Assembly: GCF_003862495.1 (NCBI RefSeq)
Contig: NZ_RRCH01000042.1
Location: 1 to 51,534, forward strand
Direction of reading: 5' to 3'
Length of the DNA: 51,534 bases
Source: Halocatena pleomorpha
Lineage (GTDB): Archaea; Halobacteriota; Halobacteria; Halobacteriales; Haloarculaceae
A program made the translations under genes and the position numbers. Within the stretch, counting starts at the first letter, position 1; each line of letters opens with the position of its first letter. A model generated the notes under the pieces. The model was not told where the DNA came from. It was given only the letters and a program-made list of their open reading frames with translations, and did not search any database. Below are positions 16,869 through 25,225 of this stretch, in pieces.

Positions 16869-17231
16869 AGTCGGAATACCAGTCAAGAACATATAGCCTC
16901 TCCGCTATACGTACAGTGTCAGCATTTCACACAGGAATCAGGGTCTGACAGTGCTGTGCGCCACGGCTCAAAGGGCACGCCCGGTCCGGTCCCGCCCGCC
17001 ATGGGAAACGAAAGCGGGACCGTCTAGAACGAAACAGAGGGACTACATGACCGTTTCGACGTACAGTTAATCGCACAGCTAATCAGAGACAGGCACGCAC
17101 GCAAAGGGTCGAGTGCACCACGCGCGCCGCTGGCAACGGGAGAAGTCCAACACAGCTGTGTCGTTACACGTCGTGAATTAGTAACGATCGGAGCAGACGA
17201 GTTTAAACGCACTGGGACACTACCCTCGTCA
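16869..17231. other. Intergenic region with hairpin
   Basis: 363 bases between divergent htpX and NMD3-like starts. A 9-bp perfect inverted repeat, CGGTCCCGC (16987-16995) and GCGGGACCG (17014-17022), with an 18-base loop could mark an RNA or a terminator. The right end (17202-17207, TTTAAA) is the promoter of the NMD3-like gene. No ORF with haloarchaeal codon use is seen. Whether the middle encodes an RNA is unresolved. Confidence 0.4.
17202..17207 (+). promoter_or_regulatory. TATA box for NMD3-like gene
   Basis: TTTAAA lies 25-30 bases before the ATG at 17232, with no Shine-Dalgarno sequence between, as expected for a leaderless transcript. Confidence 0.55.
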
Positions 17232-18341
17232 ATGGGTTCCGGCGAATTCTGTCCTCGATGTGGCGAGCCTGTCGAACCGCGATCGGAACCACGCCCTGGT
17301 TCCCCCAGTGGTCACCGGGCGCGCCTGTGTGACGAGTGTTACTTCGCGGAGTTCGATCTCGTCGACGCGCCAGAAGAACGCATCGTCGAGATCTGTAGCA
17401 AGTGCGGGGCCGTCAGGCGCGGCGAGCAGTGGGTCGATGTCGGTGCAGACGACTACACCGATGTCGCAATCGAGGAGACCACCGACGCCCTCGGAGTCCA
17501 CGTTGAGGCCGAGGACGTGGAGTGGATAGTCGACCCTGAGCAGATCGATCAGAACACGATCGAGATGCACTGTTATTTCACGGGCGTGTTGCGCGATACG
17601 GTGATCGAAGCGGAACACGACGTTCGCGTGCGATTCAACCGAACAACGTGTACGCGCTGTTCGCGTATCGCTGGGGAGTACTACGCGAGTACGGTACAGG
17701 TCCGCGCCATGGACCGCACGCCGACTGAAACCGAGCGAACGCGCGCGGCTGAAATCGCCCGCGAGCGTGTCGACGAACGCGAGGGCGACCGCAACGCCTT
17801 CATCACCGAGATCAGCGAAAGCCACGATGGGGTGAACGTCCGGCTCTCAACCACACAGCTCGGTCGAACCGTTGCCACCCACATCCAGCGAGAACTCGGT
17901 GGAACAGTAACGGATTCCCAGACGCTAGTTACCGAAGACGAAGACGGAAACGAGGTGTACCGAGTCACCTACGCTGTCCGACTCCCGCCGTTTCCCGCCG
18001 GAACTATCATCGAACCGGACGAGGAGGAGCCGGTGCTCGTCCACAGCGCCCACAACAATCTGAAAGGACGACGACTCACGACTGGAGAACAGTACGAGGC
18101 CGACGCAGAAGACGGGATCGCCCCCGACGCTCGCCGGCTCGGTGATGTCACTGACGCCCGAGAAACGACCCTCGTTGCTGTTGAAGACGACCACGCCGTG
18201 CAAGTGCTCGATCCCGACACCTATGAGGCGAAAACCATCCCTCGACCGTCGTATCTCGATGCCGACGCCGACACCGTGACCGTCATAAAACACAGAAGCG
18301 GGCTGCACGTGTTGCCCACGGATGCGATCAGGGATCAGTGA
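17232..18341 (+). CDS. NMD3-like ribosome-associated protein
   Basis: 369 residues. Archaeal homologue of eukaryotic NMD3, the adaptor for late 60S subunit maturation; in archaea it probably acts on large-subunit assembly or quality control. Four zinc-binding CxxC units in the N-terminal half: CPRCG, CDECY, CSKCG and CTRCS (about residues 7 to 141). A middle RNA-binding-like domain is followed by an OB/SH3-like C-terminal part that includes NLKGRRLTTGEQYEADAEDG. Own leaderless promoter. The downstream gene is convergent. Confidence 0.9.
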   Translation: MGSGEFCPRCGEPVEPRSEPRPGSPSGHRARLCDECYFAEFDLVDAPEERIVEICSKCGAVRRGEQWVDVGADDYTDVAIEETTDALGVHVEAEDVEWIVDPEQIDQNTIEMHCYFTGVLRDTVIEAEHDVRVRFNRTTCTRCSRIAGEYYASTVQVRAMDRTPTETERTRAAEIARERVDEREGDRNAFITEISESHDGVNVRLSTTQLGRTVATHIQRELGGTVTDSQTLVTEDEDGNEVYRVTYAVRLPPFPAGTIIEPDEEEPVLVHSAHNNLKGRRLTTGEQYEADAEDGIAPDARRLGDVTDARETTLVAVEDDHAVQVLDPDTYEAKTIPRPSYLDADADTVTVIKHRSGLHVLPTDAIRDQ

Positions 18342-18413
18342 GTCTGATATCGCAGGTTTTTGACGCCTCGTGACGCAGGGATAACCGATCAGGGACCGAC
18401 CGATCAGTGCGGC

Positions 18414-18674
18414 TCATTCGCGTTGGTCTCGATACACGACGACATCCTGTCCGGCCCGGCGAACGGTGACAGCAACATCCCCATCGAGTCGTCGGCTCGC
18501 TGATCGGATCGTGGTCTCCAACCGGGCGAGTTGATCGGGGTCCGGATCACGATCAGCAAGAGACCGACACTGATCCGCGAGTCGCGCCAACCGTTTGCTG
18601 ATCAGTCCGTTCTCCACTGTTTCGCTTGCCTCCTCAAGTCGAATACCTGCGCGCCGGAGGGTCTCACCGCCCAT
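18414..18674 (-). CDS. Small conserved helical protein (DUF7553-like)
   Basis: 86 residues. Starts MGGETLRRAGIRLEEASETV and continues as Leu/Ala-rich amphipathic helices (ISKRLARLADQCRSLADRD, PDQLARLETTIRSASRRL), with a DPDP linker. It resembles a haloarchaeal family annotated DUF7553 (from memory). The frame stays open upstream to 19040, but that part is Arg/Ser-rich antisense sequence of the helicase gene. A start at 18686 (MEDSM) would add four residues; a TATA-like ATTATATTTGA about 18695-18710 supports a leaderless start in this zone. Function unknown; helical bundle. Confidence 0.6.
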   Translation of the reverse strand: MGGETLRRAGIRLEEASETVENGLISKRLARLADQCRSLADRDPDPDQLARLETTIRSASRRLDGDVAVTVRRAGQDVVVYRDQRE

Positions 18675-18780
18675 ACTATCTTCCATGAGAATATCAAATA
18701 TAATCATTCTGATCTTCGGTTTGGGATCAAGACTGAACGGCGTCCTCGATCCGGAAATCCATACAAAACATGATATTAAA

Positions 18781-20499
18781 TCACTGCCAGACATCATCAA
18801 GTGGATGGTTCTCGATCGAGGGCGTAGTCGAAGCGGCGGTCGACCGGCGTCGATCCGTGGCGGTCTCCAAACACGCTTCGCTCGGATCGAACGCCGGGAG
18901 CGACGGCGCACGCATGCGGTCGATCTGCGCTTGGAACCACGGTGGAACGTCAGAACGCGCCCGGTCGAACAGATCGAGGAGGCTTTCGTCAGCGAGGTAG
19001 GTTGCTCCCTCGTCGGTGGGAGATCTGACAACACGCCCACACGCTTGGATCACGGTTCGGAGCGCACTGCGGTAGTACCACCCCCACTGTCCGTCTTCGA
19101 GCCGGCGAGCCACACGAGAGTCGCGCGTGTTCGGAAACGGGGCCTTACACAGCACCTGCCACCGAGCGAGATCCCCCTCCAGATCGAGGGCTTCCTCCAT
19201 CTTCACGGAGAGCAACACCGTTGAGTCGTCGCGTTTCCACGAGGAGAGCACGGCGTTCCGATTCTCCCGGTCGTGTGATCGAACGCGTTCTCCGACCCCG
19301 AAGTCGGACAACAGCGTTGCGAGTCGCTCAGCGATCGCGTATGAATGACAGTGAACAATACCTTTCTGCTCATGGTGTTGCATGAGACGAACGAGAAGGC
19401 GTGCGAGTTTCGGAAGCGTCTCATCACGGTGTTCGTGTGTCATTTTCCCCTGTGTCACGTCGAACAGCGGTCGGTTCTCGACAGGGAACGTGTGTTCGAC
19501 ATCCACGAGGGCGACACGAGACGGATCGAGTCCGGTCTGGCGGCAGAACGCCGTCTTGTTCAGGATGGTCGCTGACAACAACGCGAAGGATGTGGCCCGA
19601 TCCCAGACAGTATGAACGAGGTACCGTTCGGGGTTCATCGGTTTAATGGTGAGGGGTGTTCCCTCGCCGCCGTGCTGGTCTGTGACCCACGTTGTTGCGC
19701 TCTCAGGATCGCGGACATCAGTGACGAACCACTGTAGTTCCCTGATAAGTTCGGCAAGCCGATCGCGCGTAGCCACGTCCGCGGCGCTGAGTTCGGGTTC
19801 GCGTTGGAGTTCCTGCCGCTTGCGGTCACAGACCGAGACCAACGTCTCGGCGTACTCGATGGCCCCATCCACACCCGTGACCTCCGGTGCCGGCGTGCGA
19901 TCCCAGACAGGAACCGTTTCGGGACCGAGTTCGATTGTGGCGTACATCTCCGCCCAGTCGACCAACCCGTGAGCTTCGTCGATAACGAGTACGTCGCGCT
20001 GGTCGAACACCGTAGAGCCGGCCGTTTGCATGAAATACGCCAGCGTCATCGCGGCGATCGGACGGTTTGCCGCGAGATCCCGGTCCGAAAAGTACGGACA
20101 CCGGTGTTTGACGGGGCAGTCAAACCCCGTTTCGCGAGCACACGGCGCGCGGTCAACGGGCGTCGTTGTCTCCCCCGGTAGAACACACGAATAGTTCCCT
20201 TTGCCCTGAATGACGTTCAGATCGTCGAGCAGCGGATCCGCCGCCACGTCGTCCAATTGGGAGACTTGTGGCGTAGTGTAGTACGCACCGATCGGTTGCC
20301 CGGCGTCGGCTTCTCCGGCCCGTCGGGCACAGCCAGCGATGGCCCGCGCGAGTAGCGACTTTCCGCTGCCGGTGGGTGCGCGAACGAGTACGATGTCGTT
20401 GCCCGCCGCGAACGCTGTCCGGATGTCGGTGAGGGCCTGCCGTTGCGCACCACGGTACGCGTCGGCTGGAAATTCGGATTCGATACGAGTCGGATTCAC
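18781..20499 (-). CDS. XPD/Rad3-like superfamily 2 helicase with Fe-S cluster
   Basis: 572 residues. DNA helicase of the FeS-XPD group: Walker A RAPTGSGKSLLA, four Cys (NYSC ... APCARETGFDC ... KHRC) that would bind a [4Fe-4S] cluster, Walker B IDEAHGL, and motifs V-VI with QACGRVVRSPTDEG. Probably a 5'-3' helicase in repair; archaeal XPD-like proteins also take part in recombination-linked processing, which is consistent with radA about 4 kb away but not shown by the layout. The C-terminal tail (from about 545) is low-complexity. Divergent to the decayed patch beyond 20600. Confidence 0.9.
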   Translation of the reverse strand: MNPTRIESEFPADAYRGAQRQALTDIRTAFAAGNDIVLVRAPTGSGKSLLARAIAGCARRAGEADAGQPIGAYYTTPQVSQLDDVAADPLLDDLNVIQGKGNYSCVLPGETTTPVDRAPCARETGFDCPVKHRCPYFSDRDLAANRPIAAMTLAYFMQTAGSTVFDQRDVLVIDEAHGLVDWAEMYATIELGPETVPVWDRTPAPEVTGVDGAIEYAETLVSVCDRKRQELQREPELSAADVATRDRLAELIRELQWFVTDVRDPESATTWVTDQHGGEGTPLTIKPMNPERYLVHTVWDRATSFALLSATILNKTAFCRQTGLDPSRVALVDVEHTFPVENRPLFDVTQGKMTHEHRDETLPKLARLLVRLMQHHEQKGIVHCHSYAIAERLATLLSDFGVGERVRSHDRENRNAVLSSWKRDDSTVLLSVKMEEALDLEGDLARWQVLCKAPFPNTRDSRVARRLEDGQWGWYYRSALRTVIQACGRVVRSPTDEGATYLADESLLDLFDRARSDVPPWFQAQIDRMRAPSLPAFDPSEACLETATDRRRSTAASTTPSIENHPLDDVWQ

Positions 20500-20620
20500 G
20501 GTCGTCGATATCGATAGATCGTCTGGCTCTCGATCACGCTACTACCTCACCGAACCGAACGACGAGGAGACGGAAAAACGACCCGGAGCGATGGCAGTCA
20601 GAGCACAGTATTCGATACGC

Positions 20621-21071
20621 TCAGTCCTCAAACTCGGTATCGAGATGCTGTGCGTTCTGTGTCATGATCTGGGTGGCTTCGCTGTACTGAAGAACGTTCT
20701 GAATATCGCCGTCGCGTTCGGACATCTCTTCAGGGCGTCCTTCGACCGCGTCGAGCTCACCCTGGATGAGGCGTTTCCAATGGACTGTCGGACCGTAGTA
20801 TCTGAACGCGGCAGTTTCCGTAGGCGGATAAGGTTTCCGTAGGCGGATAAGAGATCTGTCGCGCGCGGGTGCATCTGCCGTCGACGATATCGATGAGAAA
20901 GTACAACGGCTTACCGTCGTAGCGATCATCCGGTTGAATCTCAAAACGGAAGGAGCCGTCGAACTCGACGCCCTATCCCGACGCTGCCTGCTGGAACTCC
21001 TCGTTCTCGTTCAATCGATCGCGCCACCTCGTGATCCATTCGTCAGCTTCACTCAGGAGTGTGATTGCCAT
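20621..21071 (-). pseudogene. SCP2 sterol-binding-domain protein, inactivated
   Basis: The frame from ATG 21071 reads MAITLLSEADEWITRWRDRL... then stops at TAG (20973-20975, residue 33), in a place where GVEFDGSFRFEI continues in the same frame; a TGG to TAG change explains this. Further on, a perfect 19-bp tandem duplication (20814-20832 and 20833-20851) shifts the frame. Removing one copy joins the upstream half to YYGPTVHWKRLIQGELDAVEG...VLQYSEATQIMTQNA, which closes at 20621. The order FEIQPDDRYDGKPLYFLIDIVDG then WKRLIQGE and VLQYSEA fits haloarchaeal SCP2-like proteins. Two independent lesions point to a true pseudogene. Confidence 0.75.
20814..20851. repeat. 19-bp perfect tandem duplication
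   Basis: Two head-to-tail copies of GTTTCCGTAGGCGGATAAG without a mismatch. 19 is not a multiple of three, so the second copy shifts the SCP2-like frame. The absence of differences suggests a recent event by slippage or template switching. Confidence 0.95.
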
Positions 21072-21243
21072 CGGTGTGTACTCTCCGGCGTATTGTGGAT
21101 AAACACACTGCCAGTTATCGGCGGAACCTATTATTCATCTGCGAGCGCAGCGAGCGCTGTGGGTCGTGCATGGCGATCTCCGACCCGTTTTCCGAGAGAT
21201 CGTCGATCGTGCCGTTCATGCGGTTACGGACGACCACAGGCGT

Positions 21244-21546
21244 TCACGTCCTGACTGTCGATACGTCGGCTGTGATGATACCAAAGCCATCACAGAGCGC
21301 CGCTTCGACAGCCCCCGTTTCCGTCGTTGCCGTTCGGACCTGCACCTCGACGACGAGATCGACACGGATATCTGTCGCTGTGGGCCGACAGCCCACCACG
21401 TCAATCTCCTCAACGGCGGCGACCGGGGTGGCGCTTGTGAGGACATCCATTGCGCCAGCAGTGAGATCGCCCGCTGCTCCACGAGACACCCAGAGGGTGA
21501 TGTCGGTGCTCGCCGTGACAACGAGCACCGACTCCTCCATGGTCAT
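21244..21546 (-). CDS. Conserved hypothetical protein, about 100 residues
   Basis: Starts MTMEESVLVVTASTDITLWV (a second ATG lies two codons in, at 21540). Small acidic protein of alternating beta/alpha look: AGAMDVLTSATPVAAVEEIDVVGCRPTATDIRVDLVVEVQVRTA and GFGIITADVSTVRT. Third-position G/C and amino-acid use are haloarchaeal. No named family recognised; possibly a ferredoxin-like or ACT-like fold. Only one base separates the first ATG from the 3' end of the tRNA-like relic on the same strand, so its promoter would overlap that relic. Moderate confidence that it is translated. Confidence 0.55.
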   Translation of the reverse strand: MTMEESVLVVTASTDITLWVSRGAAGDLTAGAMDVLTSATPVAAVEEIDVVGCRPTATDIRVDLVVEVQVRTATTETGAVEAALCDGFGIITADVSTVRT

Positions 21547-21547
21547 A

Positions 21548-21616
21548 CGTTCCCGCCGAGACTCGAACTCGGGCTTCGGCCCCCGGCCGCGTGCGTACCT
21601 GCTACACCACGGGAAT
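21548..21616 (-). pseudogene. tRNA-like relic lacking a normal anticodon loop
   Basis: 69 bases fold into a near-perfect cloverleaf: acceptor stem of six pairs plus A1/C72, D stem GTGT/GCAC with G-G in the loop, T stem CCGAG/CTCGG with the conserved loop TTCGAGT, and discriminator G. The anticodon stem CGGCC/GGCCG is intact, but its loop is only GGG, four bases short. No anticodon can therefore be read, and an intron would not cure it because bases are missing, not added. Read as a deleted tRNA copy (or tRNA-derived element) rather than a working tRNA. Confidence 0.6.
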
Positions 21617-22032
21617 ATCGGTCGGATAGTCGATTCCGATCGGATTGGAGTATGGATATCCAACACCGAGCCACCGATCACAGAACAGTCCGTTCTCTAC
21701 ACCGTCGCCGGGACGGTCGTCTCTGGGATGAGAGACACGAGGAACGGACCCGACGTAACACTCACTTCCCGAATCGGGAAGCAGTGTCACGGCGGGCGTG
21801 TGGACAGGTAAGCGATGAACAACGCCCGTCCACACTGCCAAGAGATGTATTCGAGAACGGGCCTACCCCGTTCTCGAATTCCTCGGTGGCAACAGCGAAC
21901 AGTCGGTGTGTGGAAAGCGTGTTCATCATTCGTATCACCGGCCCACGATGTATCCCTTCGTATAATCGCAATTATATTAGTTTTTCCGATGGCGTGGTAA
22001 GTGATATCACACCTATGCAGAGGGGCATTCGG
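21617..22032. other. Intergenic region with three inverted repeats
   Basis: 416 bases without a convincing gene. Contains a 17-base palindrome CTTCCCGAATCGGGAAG (21764-21780), an 8-bp repeat GTGTGGAC/GTCCACAC (21797-21804 and 21827-21834) and a perfect 13-bp hairpin (21849-21861 with 21867-21879, loop CCTAC). AT-rich sequence near 21960-22010 may hold promoters. Short ORFs here on the minus strand lack family signs. Confidence 0.45.
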
Positions 22033-23295
22033 CTACCAGTGACTGTTATCAACGAACTGAGAGGGGGTGATAACGTCAACGTCCTTGTTGGCGACGTGAT
22101 CGATGACCTTCTTGAGGGCGTTTACCGGCAATCCCTCACCACCGATCTCGTGATAGTAGATGACAGCCAGTTGGTTGAATTCGGCAGCCATGTTAACGAT
22201 CTGGCGGGTACCACGGATAGACTCACCGTTCACACGGGAAATGAACGCGGGATTGCTGGGTCGGCGGGCGTTGTTCGGGCCGCCGCCCTGAAGATAGGCC
22301 GTTTTAAACAGCTCGTTAATATGCTTGAGACTCGCGCTGTTCACTCGATGGTATGGAACAATGAAATGTTCCGAGCCTCGTTTGAAACCCTTCACGTTGA
22401 GATAGCGTTTCGTTTCCTGGAGGATCCGTCGTTGTTTTTCAGAGGAGTATTTCGGGAGGAGTTCGCTAGCGTGGCCGACCATATCCCATCCGTTTTTGCC
22501 CATTTCGCGCATATTGGCCTCGGTGATGCGATCATCTCCGCCGACCGCGTCCGGGATGATGGCGACCGAACCCGTCCAATCTTTCTCTTTAAACAATGGA
22601 TACACCGTTTCGTAGGCGCTCACGTGTCCGTCGTCGAACTGGAACATCACCTTCCCCTTGTTCCCCTTGGGAACCTTCCGAAGATCGTCAATGAGCACTT
22701 CGAACGGCTTGTTCATCGGCCCGATCTGGAGGTTGATCTTCGCCACGTTACCCAACACTGGATTGCCTTGTTTGTCCGTGTAACCGAGATCGAACCGAAC
22801 CCACCCATTCAACTCCTTGGGAATATGGCGAGTCGCAGTGAGCATTGCACTTTGAGCCGGAGCAATGATCTCGGCCCGTATCTTGACGGTATCGGGCTTG
22901 TTCACTTTCGCCGCTAACGAAAGATCGTGGTTGCTCAGATCCAACGCCTCCGGGTAGAACGTGCGGGAAATCTTGGCAGTGGCCTGTTTTCCATTCTTCT
23001 TCGGCCGGAGTACGACCGACTGGTCGCCCTGAAACACGTCTTTCGTAGTGGTTGTTGGCTTACCGTACTGTACTTCCCACTGCGACGACATATTGTTGAA
23101 CTTATCAACTGATTTTCCAGAAGTGGAAATCCCATCGGGCGTGTCAGTATCGGTGGTAGAATTCGAGCTGTCGGTCGAATCGAGTAGATTCGACCCGTCC
23201 TTACCACCCAAGATCGATGAACAGCCGGCGAGTGACGCTGTTCCGATGGATCCGATTGCTGTGATGAACTTACGTCTATTTGAATAGTTTCTCAT
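22033..23295 (-). CDS. Tat-dependent lipoprotein with polysaccharide deacetylase-like domain
   Basis: 420 residues from MRNYSNRRKF. The twin-arginine signal ends in the lipobox SLAGC, so it is a lipid-anchored surface protein, followed by a Ser/Thr/Asp-rich linker. The N-terminal half is a beta-rich carbohydrate-binding-like domain; the C-terminal half has the polysaccharide deacetylase start FQFDDGHVSAYE, then VGHASELL and a C-terminal YYHEIG. The DDG motif is clear but the second His of the usual H-x-x-x-H pair is not, so activity is uncertain. Codons are visibly richer in AAA/AAT than neighbouring genes, hinting at transfer. Confidence 0.75.
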   Translation of the reverse strand: MRNYSNRRKFITAIGSIGTASLAGCSSILGGKDGSNLLDSTDSSNSTTDTDTPDGISTSGKSVDKFNNMSSQWEVQYGKPTTTTKDVFQGDQSVVLRPKKNGKQATAKISRTFYPEALDLSNHDLSLAAKVNKPDTVKIRAEIIAPAQSAMLTATRHIPKELNGWVRFDLGYTDKQGNPVLGNVAKINLQIGPMNKPFEVLIDDLRKVPKGNKGKVMFQFDDGHVSAYETVYPLFKEKDWTGSVAIIPDAVGGDDRITEANMREMGKNGWDMVGHASELLPKYSSEKQRRILQETKRYLNVKGFKRGSEHFIVPYHRVNSASLKHINELFKTAYLQGGGPNNARRPSNPAFISRVNGESIRGTRQIVNMAAEFNQLAVIYYHEIGGEGLPVNALKKVIDHVANKDVDVITPSQFVDNSHW

Positions 23296-23523
23296 ATCGG
23301 CAATGGAATCAAGAACTCCACGGATCATAATTATGTGGGTGATAGTTGGATAATATTGGTAAATATCTTCGTAAATTATGGTGTCAATTCAGAAATGGAC
23401 ATAGTATAATCATATACTGAATACCGTAACAGGATCAATAGCACTCAGTTGTGAGACGAATACAGGGAAAACACCGGACTGTCCACGGTTACAGTCGAAA
23501 AACGGACCGGGAGAGCACCGGCG

Positions 23524-24087
23524 TCAGTCGATCCGACATTCACGGGGGTCGCCAGCAAATCCGAGAAACAGGAGGAACAGGGCGATTCCAGCGACACGGA
23601 GCACGGTTTGCTGGAACGGAATGAACGACACCGCCCCTGTGAGACCGAAAATGGCAAAGAGACCAGGACCACAACTCGCACAGCCCGCAGCGAACAGTCC
23701 GGGAATAACGGCGCTGATGTTGGCAACGCTGCCCACCTGAAACATCCGCAGTTGTGCGACCATGTTCGTGATCGCGATCCCCGTCAACATCGCGTACGCG
23801 ACGTTCATCGCGATTGAGATGGTGCCGATCTGCTCGATGTTTATCAAGAAGATGCTTTTGAAATAATCGACAGTGACAAGCTGGGGATTGTTGAGGACCA
23901 TGTTGATCACACCCATCGACTGGGCGAACAGGACAAGCACGAAAAACGTGAGTCCAGCCACAACAGTCGTGAGTACAACTCGCCCCCCGGATAGAAACGG
24001 GTAGGAAAGCGCCGTCGACAACTCCTCACCGAATCGTTGGAGTCGGTTCGTGCCAGCTCGTGTGTACGTCCTGAAATCGCTACTCAT
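23524..24087 (-). CDS. Membrane protein with Cys-Ala-Ser-Cys motif
   Basis: 187 residues with about four to five membrane helices (VLTTVVAGLTFFVLVLFA, YFKSIFLINIEQIGTISIAM, NISAVIPGLFAAG, GLFAIFGLTGAVSF, VLRVAGIALFLLFLGFA). Between helices is GCASCGPGL, a CxxC pair at a membrane edge, and there is another Cys near the end (PRECRID). The start lies three bases after the stop of the DsbA-like lipoprotein gene, so the two are one transcription unit. A DsbB-like role in re-oxidising the partner is inferred from the pairing alone. No named family recognised. Confidence 0.75.
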   Translation of the reverse strand: MSSDFRTYTRAGTNRLQRFGEELSTALSYPFLSGGRVVLTTVVAGLTFFVLVLFAQSMGVINMVLNNPQLVTVDYFKSIFLINIEQIGTISIAMNVAYAMLTGIAITNMVAQLRMFQVGSVANISAVIPGLFAAGCASCGPGLFAIFGLTGAVSFIPFQQTVLRVAGIALFLLFLGFAGDPRECRID

Positions 24088-24090
24088 GGG

Positions 24091-24969
24091 TTATAGGTTG
24101 CGGTACGCATCGATCTGTTGTTTGAAGGTGGAGTACGGCTGCGCGCCGAAAAAGGAGGTGGTTTGGTCCGATCCCGAATGATACAGCACGAAGCCGGGGG
24201 TGTCCGAGAACCCCTCGTTTCGGGCGCGCTTTCGTTCTTGTTTGATCTTTGCTTCGTGTTGTTTGCGGTTCTGTTTCATACACTGATCGAGGGCATTGGC
24301 GTCAATCCCATCGATATCACGGGCGTAGCCCAGAAGGTTGCTCCGGGAGGACCACTCTCCGCCATCGAGTTGCTGATTCTCGAAGACGGTCCGGTGCCAC
24401 TCCCAGAAACGATCTGGACGATCGTCTTTCACGCGGTTCCAGAGACACGTAGCCATCACATCGGCCGTCCAAGAGTGGTCTCCGTAGTTCGGATAGTGAA
24501 GAAGGACGATCCGAGCTACCCCATCAGACACTTCGTTGCGGATGAGTTTCGGGAGCGCTCCGTTGTCCCCCATCTCGAACTGTTTACAATATGCACACTG
24601 GTAATCAGACCAGTAGTAGATGTCGACCGTCGGATCCGACGTGTTGGCTATGATGGGATTGCCCGCCAGCCCAATCCCGTAGCTCGTCGTTCCTGACTCC
24701 GAACGGAGCGGGGGCGAGACCGGTTCCGAAGGGGTCGAAGTGGTCGACGTCTCTGTCGACGTAGTCATCGGTGCGTCGTCGGATGGAGCAGTCTTCACTA
24801 CCTGTTCTGGGGTGTCCGTCTCCGGAGTTGCGCTTCTATCGTTCTGTGTCGTAGTAGGGGTCCCTGCGTCGTTGCCATCGCTTAAACACCCTGCAAGCCC
24901 GCCACAGACGCCGACGCCCACGCTCACAAGGAATCCTCGACGGTTCGTTAACGTTCCTTTCAAACTCAT
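24091..24969 (-). CDS. DsbA-like thioredoxin-fold lipoprotein
   Basis: 292 residues. Twin-Arg-type signal NRRGFLVSVGVGVCGG and lipobox GLAGC give a lipid-anchored surface protein; a long Thr/Ser-rich spacer runs to about residue 95. The thioredoxin-like domain starts GNPIIANTSDPTVDIYYWSDYQCAYC with active-site Cys125-A-Y-Cys128, followed by helical insertions (WEWHRTVFENQQ) and GFSDTPGFVLY with the cis-Pro loop (TPG). DsbA-family thiol oxidase or reductase of exported proteins. It is translated first in a two-gene operon with the CASC membrane protein (three bases between them). Confidence 0.88.
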   Translation of the reverse strand: MSLKGTLTNRRGFLVSVGVGVCGGLAGCLSDGNDAGTPTTTQNDRSATPETDTPEQVVKTAPSDDAPMTTSTETSTTSTPSEPVSPPLRSESGTTSYGIGLAGNPIIANTSDPTVDIYYWSDYQCAYCKQFEMGDNGALPKLIRNEVSDGVARIVLLHYPNYGDHSWTADVMATCLWNRVKDDRPDRFWEWHRTVFENQQLDGGEWSSRSNLLGYARDIDGIDANALDQCMKQNRKQHEAKIKQERKRARNEGFSDTPGFVLYHSGSDQTTSFFGAQPYSTFKQQIDAYRNL

Positions 24970-25225
24970 GTTGCTTCGTTGATCATATTACAGGACTGAC
25001 TCATCACCGTGTTCGTCGTGGACATCCTTCCGTTCTACTAGTAGTATTGCCGGGTTGTGTTTTATGACTTTTGCTGTAGTAAACCGATGCTAATTTATTA
25101 TTTACCATCTATATAGCTATAAAATCATATTGTGGTAAGTATGGTTAGTATTAATCGACGTTTCGTGACTTTATAGCGCCCTGTTACTAAATAATTGATC
25201 AAGCGTGTTATCTGTATTGCTATAG

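Noticed and set aside
18675-19040. N-terminal extension of the 86-residue helical protein
   Set aside because: Arg/Ser-rich sequence antisense to the helicase gene; the TATA-like box lies just before the short start.
21602-21841. 79-codon minus-strand open frame across the hairpin cluster
   Set aside because: Some codons look acceptable, but it reads through the palindrome and ends inside the tRNA-like relic, and no family signs are visible.
21166-22917. 583-codon open frame on the plus strand
   Set aside because: It overlaps the minus-strand deacetylase-like lipoprotein, the tRNA-like relic and the 100-residue ORF. Its composition (runs of Arg, His, Cys) is that of an antisense frame in GC-rich DNA.
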